Assembly (NCBI RefSeq): GCF_001425745.1
Contig: NZ_LMDF01000009.1
Location: 1 to 64,000 of the forward strand
Origin: Caulobacter sp. Root343
Lineage (GTDB): Bacteria > Pseudomonadota > Alphaproteobacteria > Caulobacterales > Caulobacteraceae
Length of the DNA: 64,000 nt
Reading direction: 5' to 3'
In this document: piece by piece, positions 42,452-51,206 of the stretch
How positions within the stretch are numbered: the first letter of the stretch is position 1
Layout of the letters: every line of letters begins with the position of its first letter
Notes under the pieces: generated by a model
What the model was told of the DNA's origin: nothing
Seen by the model: the letters and a program-made list of their open reading frames with translations, nothing else
Database searches by the model: none
Position numbers and translations under genes: made by a program

Positions 42452-42487
42452 AAGAAAAAGCCCCGGCGGTTTCCCGCCGAGGCTTCG
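42452..42487 (-). terminator. Rho-independent terminator of the BI-1 gene
   Basis: On the minus strand GCCTCGGCGG pairs with CCGCCGGGGC across GAAA-like bases and is followed by TTTTTC. It lies 23 bases after the stop codon. Confidence 0.85.
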
Positions 42488-42509
42488 TCGTTTCGATCCT
42501 GTTCCGGCC

Positions 42510-43262
42510 TTAGCGGCGGCCGCCCATCAGGCTGAGCAGGAATTGGAACAGGTTGATGAAGTTCAGATAGAGGTTCAGCGCGCCGTAGTTGGTGGCCACG
42601 GCCATCGACTGCTGCTCACCGCCCAGCTGGTAGTAGGTCATCTTCAGGTTCTGGGTGTCGTAGGCGGTCAGGCCCGCGAAGATGAACACGCCCAGCAGGC
42701 TGATGATGAAGCTGAGGCCCGGCAGGTGCAGGAAGGCTTGGACCAGCGACGCGATCACCAGGCCGATCAGGCCCATGATCAGGAAGCTGCCGAAGCCCGA
42801 CAGGTCCTTCTTGGTGGTGTAGCCGAACAGGCTGAGGCCGCCGAAGGCGATGGCGGTGACCAGGAAGGTCGCGAACACCGACTGGACATTATAGACCAGC
42901 AGCCACAGGCCAAGGCCCGCGCCGATCGTGCTCACCAGCGCCCAGTAGAAGATGCCGGACGAGCGCGCCGTCGGGTTCCTCATGCCGAACATGGCGAACA
43001 GCATCATGGCCAGCGGGGCGAAGCGGAGGACCGTGCCCAGCAGGGTGAAGCCGGCCAAGCGGCCGTCCGGGGTCAGCACGTAGAGCGTGCTCGCCACCGG
43101 TTGATAGTAGCTGGTCACGAAGGCCAGGACGGCCGACAGCAGAAGGCCCAGCGCCATCTTGTTGTAGACGCCAAGCATGAAACTACGCAGGCCGGCGTCA
43201 ACCGACATGTCGGCGCGATCCGCCGGGATCGAGCGCGCGTAGCCGCGGTTGAAGTCGTTCAT
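42510..43262 (-). CDS. BI-1/YccA-family membrane protein
   Basis: A 250-residue protein with seven membrane segments of the Bax-inhibitor-1 family. It ends with LYLNFINLFQFLLSLMGGRR, a hallmark of bacterial members, and contains FIFAGLTAYDTQNLK. E. coli YccA modulates the FtsH protease, and other relatives are proton- or calcium-leak channels. The start at 43262 (MNDFNRGYARS) has AAGGG upstream. A terminator follows. Confidence 0.94.
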   Translation of the reverse strand: MNDFNRGYARSIPADRADMSVDAGLRSFMLGVYNKMALGLLLSAVLAFVTSYYQPVASTLYVLTPDGRLAGFTLLGTVLRFAPLAMMLFAMFGMRNPTARSSGIFYWALVSTIGAGLGLWLLVYNVQSVFATFLVTAIAFGGLSLFGYTTKKDLSGFGSFLIMGLIGLVIASLVQAFLHLPGLSFIISLLGVFIFAGLTAYDTQNLKMTYYQLGGEQQSMAVATNYGALNLYLNFINLFQFLLSLMGGRR

Positions 43263-43447
43263 CGAATAAGCCCTTGAGCTAAAGCGCCCACGATGGACGC
43301 CTTCGAAATATCGGGTGTCCTGGCCCGTCGCGCAATCCCCCTCGAATGCGTTCATGGTATGCGTTCGCGAAAGGCTCGGCGCTTTTCAATTGCCGGCGCG
43401 ACCCCTTAAGAACGTCATCGAGACGAAAAAGGCGCGAGGGGCTTCAT

Positions 43448-44512
43448 ATGGAATACGCCAAGCTGGGTCGCACGGACGTGTCGGTGTCGCGCTGCTGCCT
43501 GGGCACCATGACCTGGGGCTCGCAGAACAGCGAAGCGGAAGCCCACGAGCAGATGGACTACGCGCTGGGCCGCGGGGTGACCTTCTGGGACACGGCCGAG
43601 ATGTACGCCAGCCCGCCCAGCGCCGAAACTCAGGGCCGGACCGAGGAATACATCGGCTCCTGGTTCGAAAAGACCGGCAAGCGCCAAGAGATCGTGCTGG
43701 CCTCCAAGGTGGCTGGTCAGGGGGCGGCGTTCGGCGGCCTCTCCTGGATGCGCAAGGACGGATCGGTCACCCGCCAGACTCGCTCGCAGATCGACGAGGC
43801 CATCGAGGGCTCTCTGCGCCGCCTGAAGACCGACTATATCGACCTCTACCAGCTGCATTGGCCCGACCGGCAGGTGCGGGTGTTCGGCGGCCAGACCTAC
43901 AAGGACTACGACCAGGATTTCGAGGCGTTCGGCGACATTCTCGAGGCGCTGGACGCCCATGTGAAGAAGGGCTCGATCCGCCATATCGGCGTCTCCAACG
44001 AGTTCCCTTGGGGTGTGATGCGCTTCCTGGCCGAGAGCGAGGCCCCAAGAAACGGGGGTGGGGGCTTGCCGCGCATCGCTTCGATCCAGAACGCCTACCA
44101 CCTGGCCAACCGCACCTTCGAATACGGCCTGGCCGAGATCGCCATGCGCGAGCAGGTCGGCCTGTTGGCCTATTCGCCCCTGGCCCAGGGTCAGCTGACC
44201 GGCAAGTACCTGGACGGGGCCCTGCCCGAAGGCTCGCGCAAGGCGCTCTACAACCGCATGCAGCGCTATGAGGGCCCCGGCGCCCAGGAGGCGTTCCGCG
44301 CCTATGTGGACCTGGCCCGGGCCGGACTCGAACCAGCCCAACTGGCGCTGAAGTTCTGCGACACGCGGCCGTTCGTCACCGCCACGATCATCGGGGCGAC
44401 CTCGATGGCCCAGCTGAAGACCAATATCGACGCCTTCGATGTGACCTGGACCGAGGACCTGGAAAAGGCCGTCAACGCCATCCACGCCCGCCAGCCCAAT
44501 CCCTGCCCCTAA
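43448..44512 (+). CDS. tas: Tas-like aldo/keto reductase
   Basis: A 354-residue NADPH-dependent aldo/keto reductase. The N-terminus MEYAKLGRTDVSVSRCCLGT, then QNSEAEAHEQMDYAL, closely follow E. coli Tas. The catalytic tetrad is visible as Asp-Tyr in WDTAEMY, Lys in LASKV and His in QLHWPD. The substrate is not known. The ATG at 43448 replaces a longer frame. thpR follows 26 bases later. Confidence 0.93.
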   Translation: MEYAKLGRTDVSVSRCCLGTMTWGSQNSEAEAHEQMDYALGRGVTFWDTAEMYASPPSAETQGRTEEYIGSWFEKTGKRQEIVLASKVAGQGAAFGGLSWMRKDGSVTRQTRSQIDEAIEGSLRRLKTDYIDLYQLHWPDRQVRVFGGQTYKDYDQDFEAFGDILEALDAHVKKGSIRHIGVSNEFPWGVMRFLAESEAPRNGGGGLPRIASIQNAYHLANRTFEYGLAEIAMREQVGLLAYSPLAQGQLTGKYLDGALPEGSRKALYNRMQRYEGPGAQEAFRAYVDLARAGLEPAQLALKFCDTRPFVTATIIGATSMAQLKTNIDAFDVTWTEDLEKAVNAIHARQPNPCP

Positions 44513-44538
44513 TCCCTGCCCAAGAGCGTTTAGTCTCG

Positions 44539-45075
44539 ATGATCCGCCTGTTCACCGCCATCGCCGTGCCGCCGGAGATCGGCCAAGGCCTGTTGACGCG
44601 CCAGCACGGCATAGAGGGCGCGCGCTGGCGGCCGTTGGAGGCATTCCACATCACCCTGCGCTTCATCGGCGACGTGCAGGAGCCGGTGGCCGCCGAGCTG
44701 GATGAGGCCCTGGCGCAGATCGACGCTCCGGCCTTCGATCTCGCCCTGGCCGGGGTCGGCCATTTCGGCGAGGGCGCCGAGATTCACGCCGTCTGGGCCG
44801 GGGTGGAAGACAGCGCGCCGCTGCGCCAGCTGCAGAAGGCCAACGAGCGCGCCTGCCGCGAGGTGGAGCTCAAGCCCGAGAGCCGGCTCTATACTCCACA
44901 CGTCACCCTGGCCTATTTGAAACGACCGTCCGTCCCGGAGGTCGGCGCCTGGATCCAGGCCAACAACCTGCTGCATTCGCCCAGCCTCAGGGTCGACCGG
45001 TTCGGCCTCTATTCCAGCTGGCGAACCCACGAGGGCTCGGCCTATCGGCTGGAGCGGGAATATCCGTTGGCGTGA
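44539..45075 (+). CDS. thpR: RNA 2',3'-cyclic phosphodiesterase
   Basis: A 178-residue member of the 2H phosphoesterase (LigT) family. The two His motifs are FHITLRFIGD at about residue 36 and TPHVTLAYLK at about 121. It opens 2',3'-cyclic phosphates on RNA. Probably co-transcribed with the tas-like gene. Confidence 0.93.
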   Translation: MIRLFTAIAVPPEIGQGLLTRQHGIEGARWRPLEAFHITLRFIGDVQEPVAAELDEALAQIDAPAFDLALAGVGHFGEGAEIHAVWAGVEDSAPLRQLQKANERACREVELKPESRLYTPHVTLAYLKRPSVPEVGAWIQANNLLHSPSLRVDRFGLYSSWRTHEGSAYRLEREYPLA

Positions 45076-45105
45076 GCCGGCGCTGTGGTCTTCCGACGCC
45101 GCGGG

Positions 45106-45492
45106 TCAGTTCTGGTTCGGGAAAGGCGTCGGGGCCGGCGGCGGTTGGACCGTCTCGTGGATCCAGTTGCGCCTGTGCCCGTCGAACGAGGCCTCCGTGG
45201 CCAAAAGCGGAGTCTTGGCGTTGCTCGCCCAACCGCGGCGATAGCAGACGCCGACCCTTTCAGCGCTGTCGGCCCGGCAGCGAAACCCGCCCTCGACCTT
45301 CACGCACTGGTCGATCAGGGCCGCGGGTCGATAGCATAGGTGCGTCCGCAGCGCCGTGGCGCGCGCGTCGGCGGTCGCCAGGCGCATGGCTTCCTTCTTC
45401 GTCGGCGCGGTGGCCAGATGCCAGTTGTCGGCGGCCGCTCCGGTAGCCGCCAGGGACACGAGCAGACCGATCGCGACGAGACGCTTCTTCAT
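45106..45492 (-). CDS. small secreted Cys-containing protein
   Basis: A 128-residue protein with a signal peptide (RLVAIGLLVSLAATGAAA). The mature part carries four Cys (HLCYRPAA, DQCVKVEGGFRCRAD, GVCYRRG) that may form two disulfides. GGAGG precedes the ATG at 45492. A segment APTKKEAMRLATADARATAL looks like a small alpha-beta domain. No family is recognised. Confidence 0.75.
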   Translation of the reverse strand: MKKRLVAIGLLVSLAATGAAADNWHLATAPTKKEAMRLATADARATALRTHLCYRPAALIDQCVKVEGGFRCRADSAERVGVCYRRGWASNAKTPLLATEASFDGHRRNWIHETVQPPPAPTPFPNQN

Positions 45493-45598
45493 GACCTCGA
45501 CCTCCCGCGCCAGGCTGGACAACCTTCCGGCGTTATCGATTTATCGTACATGCCACAGGTCGTATCAAGTTCGCATATCGGCGTTACCGGGCGGGGCG

Positions 45599-45982
45599 TC
45601 ACGCCACCGCGTAGTCCTTCAGGACGCCCAGAGGCACCACGGCCAGCATTTCCTCGTGAGTGGCCTCCAGCACCACCTGCGGCGCCATGCCGGCGTCGAG
45701 GGCCTCCTTCCAGCGGCCCGCGCACAGGCACCAGCGATCGCCCGCCTTGAGGCCCTGGAAGGCGAGCTCGGGACGCGGGGTCGACAAGTCGTTGCCGCGA
45801 GCCTTGGAGAAGGCCAGGAAGTCGTCGGTCATCACCGCGCACACCGTGTGCAGGCCCAGGTCGTGCGGACCGGTCTCACAGCAGCCGTTGCGGTAGAAGC
45901 CGGTGACCGGATCCAGCGAGCAGGAAGCCAGCTCGCCGCCCAGGACGTTCTTGGCGCTCTTGTCATACCGCGTCGTGCTCAT
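45599..45982 (-). CDS. DUF2237 protein
   Basis: A 127-residue protein. The family hallmark NVLGGELASCSLDPVTGFYR followed by NGCCET, and the later RWCLCAGRWKEAL, are intact. Many conserved Cys suggest metal or redox chemistry, but function is unknown. It stands alone on the minus strand. Confidence 0.92.
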   Translation of the reverse strand: MSTTRYDKSAKNVLGGELASCSLDPVTGFYRNGCCETGPHDLGLHTVCAVMTDDFLAFSKARGNDLSTPRPELAFQGLKAGDRWCLCAGRWKEALDAGMAPQVVLEATHEEMLAVVPLGVLKDYAVA

Positions 45983-46112
45983 GACGTGATCCTAGACCCC
46001 GTGGGCCAGGCGCCAAGCCGGTTCTCGCCCAAGAAAGTGATTTAGGGGAAGGCTTTTGCTGCGGCGCAGCAATGCTAAGGTCGCGCCAATCGACAAAAAG
46101 CAGGGGAGCCCC

Positions 46113-46991
46113 ATGACCGCCATGACCGATCGCCCGCGCCGCAGCGCCCTCTACATGCCGGCTTCCAACGCCAAGGCCGTCGAGAAGGCCAGGACTCTGG
46201 ACGCCGATGTGATCATTCTCGACCTGGAGGACGCCGTCGCACCCGAATCCAAGCTGGCCGCGCGCGAGGCGGCAGTGGCGGCGGTCAAAGCCGGCGGCTT
46301 CGGCGCGCGCGAGGTGGTGATCCGGGTCAACGGTCTCGATACGCCCTGGGGCGCGGACGATCTGAGGGCCGCCGCCGAGGCGGGGCCGGACGCGGTTCTG
46401 GTCCCCAAGGTCAACGACGCCGACGACGTCCGCCTCTATGACCAGCACCTCAACGCCGCCCCGCCCGCGACCCGGCTGTGGACCATGATCGAGACGGCGA
46501 GGGCCGCCTTCCATCTCTGGGAGATCGCTGGCGCGACGCATGGCACCCGCCTGTCGGCATGGGTCATGGGCGTCAACGATTTCGCCAAGGAGATGCGGGC
46601 CCGCCAGACCCCCGACCGGGCGCCGTTCCTGCCGCTGCTGACCCTGTCGGTCGCCGCCGCGCGAGCCCATGGCCTGACGATCCTGGACGGGGTGCACAAC
46701 GACATCGAGGACCTCGAGGCCCTGGAGGCGGTCTGCGTCCAGGGGGTCGATTTCGGCTTCGACGGCAAGACCCTGATCCATCCGAAGCATCTGGCGATCT
46801 GTAACCGGGTGTTCTCGCCCTCGCCCGAGGACATCGCCTGGAGCCAGGCGGTCATCGCGGCCTTCAACGCGCCCGAAAATGCTGGCAAAGGTGCGTTGCG
46901 GGTGGACGGCAAGATGGCCGAACGCTTGCATCTGGCGCAGGCCCAGCGTCTTGTCGCGGTGGCGGAAGCCATCGCGGGGCGCGGGGCCTGA
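46113..46991 (+). CDS. HpcH/HpaI aldolase family CoA-ester lyase (CitE-like)
   Basis: A 292-residue protein of the citrate lyase beta-subunit / malyl-CoA lyase family. It begins RRSALYMPASNAKAVEKAR, has the Mg-binding DLEDAVAPE, LVPKVNDADDV, and MIETARAAF. The family cleaves or forms malyl- and beta-methylmalyl-CoA. A mesaconyl-CoA hydratase-like gene nearby suggests C4-C5 dicarboxylyl-CoA chemistry; the exact substrate is inferred. AGGGGAG precedes the ATG at 46113. Confidence 0.9.
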   Translation: MTAMTDRPRRSALYMPASNAKAVEKARTLDADVIILDLEDAVAPESKLAAREAAVAAVKAGGFGAREVVIRVNGLDTPWGADDLRAAAEAGPDAVLVPKVNDADDVRLYDQHLNAAPPATRLWTMIETARAAFHLWEIAGATHGTRLSAWVMGVNDFAKEMRARQTPDRAPFLPLLTLSVAAARAHGLTILDGVHNDIEDLEALEAVCVQGVDFGFDGKTLIHPKHLAICNRVFSPSPEDIAWSQAVIAAFNAPENAGKGALRVDGKMAERLHLAQAQRLVAVAEAIAGRGA

Positions 46992-47017
46992 GCTTTAGGG
47001 GCGCTTGAAGGTTGCGA

Positions 47018-48043
47018 ATGCGGGCTATCGTTCTCTCCGTCGTCCTGGTGGCCAGCCCGGCGCTGGCGCAGCAGGTTTCAGCCCCCGCGACTGTTCCCCA
47101 GGTGGCCGCCCCGCCCGTGTCGGCGCCCGTCCCAAGCGCCGACGCTCCGGTCAGCACGGCGGCGCCGAGCCCGCCCGCCCAGGCCGCCGCGCCCGGCATG
47201 GACTCCGCCCAGATCCCCCAAGCCATCGATCCGCTGGGCGACCTGATCTCGCAGAGCAACCAGACCACCGACGAGGAAGAGGCCGAGACCGCCAACAAGC
47301 CGGCGCCGAAGCACAGGGCGACCATCCTGCCCATCCCGCCACGGGAATCGGAAGATTCCGCGGTCCCGCAGGGCGGGTCGGTCACCGCCGAGAAGGTCTA
47401 TGAGATGCGGGTGCGCGGTTCGATCGCCGCCGCCCAGAACCTGCAGGGCCCGCTGGACGGCGGCTGGCGGGTCACCGGCCCGGACGGGGCTCAGATCTAT
47501 GCCTTGCAGATCGTCGACAAGGCCGGGGGATCCGGCGAGCTGGAAGGCGCCTGGCGGGACGTCCGGCGCCCGGGGACCGTGGGCTCGACCGGCCTGATCG
47601 AGGACCTGCGCCACGACGGCGGCGAAGTGGTCATCCGCTTCAGCCCCAAGGGCGGTCAGTCGTCGGTTCTGACCCTGCGGCAGGCCGGCGAGACGCGCTG
47701 GTCGGGCGAGCTGGCCGAGAACGGCGCCAGCCAGCCGATCGTCGCCGAGCACGTCCTGCCCCAGGCCCCGCTAGGCTACGAGTCCCAAGGCCGCGGTCCC
47801 TATGTCTGGCCGCCGCGCGTCGCCGCCGTCAGCCGTCCGGCCCCCGCCGCGGCGCCCGCTTGCTCGACCAAGGGCAAGAAGGGCAAGGCCCTGAAGGCGG
47901 CCAAGGCCAAGTGCGCGGCCGCGGCCAAGAAGGGCAAGGCGTCGTCGCTCAAGAAGGGCAAGGGCGGCAAGGCCAAGGCGACCGCCAGCCGCAAGGGCAA
48001 GGCGACGGCCAAGAAGGGGTCGACGAAGAAGAAGCGGCGCTGA
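47018..48043 (+). CDS. secreted protein with Lys/Ala-rich basic tail
   Basis: A 341-residue protein. A signal peptide (IVLSVVLVASPALAQ) is followed by a Pro/Ala-rich stretch of about 90 residues and a central domain (residues about 125-250) with EKVYEMRVRGSIAAAQNLQG and SGELEGAWRDVRRP. The tail of about 65 residues is nearly all Lys, Gly and Ala, like histone H1. An exported protein with such a tail could bind DNA, LPS or acidic polysaccharide; this is inference. GAAGG lies six bases before the ATG. No family recognised. Confidence 0.75.
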   Translation: MRAIVLSVVLVASPALAQQVSAPATVPQVAAPPVSAPVPSADAPVSTAAPSPPAQAAAPGMDSAQIPQAIDPLGDLISQSNQTTDEEEAETANKPAPKHRATILPIPPRESEDSAVPQGGSVTAEKVYEMRVRGSIAAAQNLQGPLDGGWRVTGPDGAQIYALQIVDKAGGSGELEGAWRDVRRPGTVGSTGLIEDLRHDGGEVVIRFSPKGGQSSVLTLRQAGETRWSGELAENGASQPIVAEHVLPQAPLGYESQGRGPYVWPPRVAAVSRPAPAAAPACSTKGKKGKALKAAKAKCAAAAKKGKASSLKKGKGGKAKATASRKGKATAKKGSTKKKRR

Positions 48044-48065
48044 GGCCCCTCCGCCGAGAAGCCGC

Positions 48066-48491
48066 CTAAGCCTTCAGCGCCCGCCGCGCGGCTTCGATCG
48101 GGGCCGCCAGCCCTTCGACGGAATAGGCCGTGGCCGGGCTGTGGCCCCAGACCGGGCCGGGCCAGGCCGGATCATCCTGCCGCCGACCCACGACGTGGAC
48201 ATGCAGCTGGGCCGTGACATTGCCCAGGGCCCCGACGTTCAGCTTGTCGACCGAAAGGCCCAGCGACGCTCCGACCGCCCGCACAGCGGTTCCGGCCAGG
48301 ACGATCTCCTCCATCAGCTGGATGCGGTGAGCGACATCCAGCTCCTCGATCTCGCGGAGGCCCGGCAGCCGGGGGATCAAAACCAGCCACGGATAGCGGG
48401 CGTCGTCCTGCAGGCGCACCTCGCACAGCGGCAGGTCGGCGACCTTGTGCGACGTGGCGACGAAGGCCTGATCGAGAGCAAAATCAGCCAC
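48066..48491 (-). CDS. HIT-family hydrolase
   Basis: A 141-residue histidine-triad protein. The triad-like motif is QLHVHVVGRRQDD, preceded by the YPWLVLIPR strand typical of the branch. HIT proteins cleave nucleoside-phosphate esters such as ApnA. It overlaps the MaoC-type gene upstream by eight bases, so it is translationally coupled. Confidence 0.9.
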   Translation of the reverse strand: MADFALDQAFVATSHKVADLPLCEVRLQDDARYPWLVLIPRLPGLREIEELDVAHRIQLMEEIVLAGTAVRAVGASLGLSVDKLNVGALGNVTAQLHVHVVGRRQDDPAWPGPVWGHSPATAYSVEGLAAPIEAARRALKA

Positions 48492-49542
48492 GTTTCGGTA
48501 CCGCCGCCCAATAGTCGAAGTCGAGAATGACGGCGGAATCGTAGACGCCTTCCGCGTCCTTGTCCGGAAACGCGTCGCAAGGCTTGTCCTTGGTCGCCAC
48601 CAGCCGCAGCCGCAGGGCGCCGACCGAACCCCCGGGGGTTTCGATCTCGGCCTTGTCCAGAACCTGGCTCCAGGCGAACACCGTGCCGCCGGCGAAGAAC
48701 GGGGCCACGTGGCGGCCGCCGTTGATCGCCAGGACCAGACCGGCGTTCTGCAGTCCGTTGAACGACAGGGCCTTGGCGGTCGAGATCACCACGCCGCCGT
48801 AGATCAGCCGCTTGCCCGACGGGTCCTTGGCCCGCTCGAACTGGTTGAAGTGGACCTTGGCCGTGTTCTGCCACAGGCGCGTGGCCATCTGGTGCTCCGC
48901 CTCCTCGACCGCCATGCCGTCGACATGGTCGATCTTCTCGCCGATCGCATAGTCCTCGAAGGCGTGCGGCCCGCCGGCCAGGGCCCAGTCGTAGCGGGAA
49001 AAGTCGAGGCCCGGCGGCGGCGCCAGGTCGGCTGGGGCCACGGCCGCCGACAGGGTCGGAACCTCTTGCTCGGCGATCGTCGCCGCCTCGTCGCGCTTGC
49101 GGACCATCACCCAGCGCACATAGCTCAGCACCGCCTCGCCGCGCTGGTTGACGCCGGTGGTGCGGACATAGACGACGCCCGTCTTCTTGTTGGAGTTCTC
49201 CTTCAGCCCGATCACGTCGGAGACGGCGCTCAGGGTGTCGCCCGGATAGACCGAGGCCAGGAACCGGCCCTCGGCGTAGCCGAGATTGGCCACCGCGTTC
49301 AGACTGACGTCCGGCACGGTCTTGCCGAACACCACATGGAAGGCGATCAGCGGGTCGGCGGGCGCGGCGGAAAGGCCACAGGCGCGGGCGAATTCGTCGG
49401 ACGAGAACAGCGAAAAGCGCGGCCCGTACAGCGCCGTATAGAGCGCGACATCGCCGCTGGTCACGGTTCGAGGCGTGGCGTGGACCAGTCTCTGGCCCAG
49501 CTTGAAGTCCTCGAAGAAATGCCCTGGATCGGTCTTGCTCAT
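48484..49542 (-). CDS. double-MaoC dehydratase, mesaconyl-CoA hydratase-like
   Basis: A 352-residue protein with two hotdog domains. It begins FFEDFKLGQRLVHATPRTVT, and the second half has FEDYAIGEKIDHVDGMAVEE and a MATRLWQNTAKVHFNQ segment. These are characteristic of mesaconyl-CoA (2-methylfumaryl-CoA) hydratase of the ethylmalonyl-CoA pathway. Other key enzymes of that pathway (crotonyl-CoA carboxylase/reductase) are not in the window, so the physiological role is open. It pairs functionally with the CitE-like lyase 1.5 kb away. Confidence 0.85.
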   Translation of the reverse strand: MSKTDPGHFFEDFKLGQRLVHATPRTVTSGDVALYTALYGPRFSLFSSDEFARACGLSAAPADPLIAFHVVFGKTVPDVSLNAVANLGYAEGRFLASVYPGDTLSAVSDVIGLKENSNKKTGVVYVRTTGVNQRGEAVLSYVRWVMVRKRDEAATIAEQEVPTLSAAVAPADLAPPPGLDFSRYDWALAGGPHAFEDYAIGEKIDHVDGMAVEEAEHQMATRLWQNTAKVHFNQFERAKDPSGKRLIYGGVVISTAKALSFNGLQNAGLVLAINGGRHVAPFFAGGTVFAWSQVLDKAEIETPGGSVGALRLRLVATKDKPCDAFPDKDAEGVYDSAVILDFDYWAAVPKRG

Positions 49543-49677
49543 CCCCTGCGCTCCTTATCGTTGTTCAGGCATCTTTGCCGCAGTGCAGCGAAACGGGAAA
49601 GAGGGCTTGAGGCCGGGCCGCGACGGGTCTAGACCCCGCCGCGACATTCCACTGTCCACAGCCTTGATGGAGACCCC

Positions 49678-50640
49678 ATGGCTCGCGCGAAGATCGCCCT
49701 TATCGGCGCCGGCATGATCGGCGGCACCCTGGCCCACATCGCCGCTCGGGAAGAGCTGGGCGACGTGATCCTGTTCGACATCGCCGAGGGCACGCCCCAG
49801 GGCAAGGCGCTGGACATCGCCGAAGCCTCGGCCGTGTTCGGCAAGGACGTGGCCCTGAAGGGCGCCAACGCCTACGAGGACATCGCCGGCGCCGACGTCT
49901 GCATCGTGACGGCCGGCGTGCCGCGCAAGCCGGGCATGAGCCGCGACGACCTGCTGGGCATCAACCTGAAGGTCATGAAGGCCGTCGGCGAAGGCATCAA
50001 GGCCCACGCCCCTAACGCCTTCGTCATCTGCATCACCAACCCGCTCGACGCCATGGTCTGGGCGCTGCAGCAGTTCTCGGGCCTGCCGAAGGAAAAGGTC
50101 ATCGGCATGGCCGGCGTCCTGGACTCGGCCCGCTTCGCCTATTTCCTGTCGGAAGCCACCGGCGTGTCGGTCGAGGACATCCACGCCTGGACCCTGGGCG
50201 GCCACGGCGACGACATGGTCCCGATGGTCCGTCACTCGACGGTCGGCGGCCTGCCGCTGCCGGAACTGGTCAAGCAAGGCTGGCTGACCCAGGAAAAGCT
50301 GGACGCCATCGTCGACCGCACCCGCAAGGGCGGCGGCGAGATCGTCGCCCTGCTGAAGACCGGCTCGGCCTTCTACGCCCCGGCCGAGAGCGCCATCGCC
50401 ATGGCCACCTCGTATCTGAAGGACAAGAAGCGCGTCCTGCCGTGCGCCACCTACCTGACCGGCCAATACGGCCTGTCGGGCCTGTACGTGGGCGTGCCGG
50501 TCGTCATCGGCGCCGCCGGCGCCGAAAAGATCGTCGAGTTCGAAACCAACGACGCCGAAAAGGCGATGTTCGCCAAGTCGGTCGAGTCGGTTCAGGGCCT
50601 GATGGAAGCCTGCAAGGCCATCGACGGCTCGCTGAAGTAG
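49678..50640 (+). CDS. mdh: malate dehydrogenase
   Basis: A 320-residue NAD-dependent enzyme, LDH-like type. The Rossmann loop is IGAGMIGGTLAH. Substrate Arg lie in VPRKPGMSRDDL, and the catalytic His in TLGGHGDDMVP. It converts malate and oxaloacetate in the TCA cycle. A strong terminator follows. Confidence 0.97.
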   Translation: MARAKIALIGAGMIGGTLAHIAAREELGDVILFDIAEGTPQGKALDIAEASAVFGKDVALKGANAYEDIAGADVCIVTAGVPRKPGMSRDDLLGINLKVMKAVGEGIKAHAPNAFVICITNPLDAMVWALQQFSGLPKEKVIGMAGVLDSARFAYFLSEATGVSVEDIHAWTLGGHGDDMVPMVRHSTVGGLPLPELVKQGWLTQEKLDAIVDRTRKGGGEIVALLKTGSAFYAPAESAIAMATSYLKDKKRVLPCATYLTGQYGLSGLYVGVPVVIGAAGAEKIVEFETNDAEKAMFAKSVESVQGLMEACKAIDGSLK

Positions 50641-50666
50641 GCTTCGCCGCTTCGCTGAAACGAGAA

Positions 50667-50695
50667 GGGCGGCTCCTCGCGGGGCCGCCCTTTTT
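50667..50695 (+). terminator. Rho-independent terminator of mdh
   Basis: GGGCGGC pairs with GCCGCCC and is followed by TTTTT, 27 bases after the mdh stop codon. Confidence 0.85.
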
Positions 50696-50703
50696 GTTTG
50701 CGC

Positions 50704-51138
50704 CTAGTGCGCCGTGTCGCCGCCGCCTTCCTGGGAGATCTCCTCCAGGGTCTTGCCGACCTGCTTGGCGCCGTAGTCCTTGGCGACGTCGCCGAGCGAC
50801 AGGATGCCGGTCAGCTTGCCAGCGTCGTTCAGCACCACCAGGCGGCGGACCTGGTTGCTGGCCATCTTGGCGGTGGCGTCGGCCAGGATGTCGTCTTCCC
50901 TCACGCTCAGCACCTCGCCGTCGGACATGGCTTCCGAGATGGGGCTGTCGAAGCTACGGCCTTCGGCGACCACGCGCAGGACAATGTCGCGGTCGGTGAC
51001 CACGCCCACCACCTTGCCGTCATCGACCACGGGGACGACCCCGCTCTCGACCCGGGCCATCACCTGGGCGACGTCGCGGATACTGTCGGTGGGCCGAGCG
51101 ATCGAGACCTGGCTAGTCATGGCGTCGCTGACTTTCAT
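50704..51138 (-). CDS. tandem CBS-domain protein
   Basis: A 144-residue protein with two CBS domains: MKVSDAMTSQVSIARPTDSI to GVVTDRDIVLRVV, and MSDGEVLSVREDDILADATA to TGILSLGDVAKDY. Such stand-alone pairs bind adenine nucleotides and sense energy state. AGGAG precedes the ATG at 51138. The longer upstream frame belongs to another gene's shadow. Confidence 0.92.
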   Translation of the reverse strand: MKVSDAMTSQVSIARPTDSIRDVAQVMARVESGVVPVVDDGKVVGVVTDRDIVLRVVAEGRSFDSPISEAMSDGEVLSVREDDILADATAKMASNQVRRLVVLNDAGKLTGILSLGDVAKDYGAKQVGKTLEEISQEGGGDTAH

Positions 51139-51206
51139 CGGAGTTCTCCTTTCGGGAGGAAATGGGACCTCCACAGAACCCCCGCGCTGCTGGCGTCGTT
51201 CCCCGA

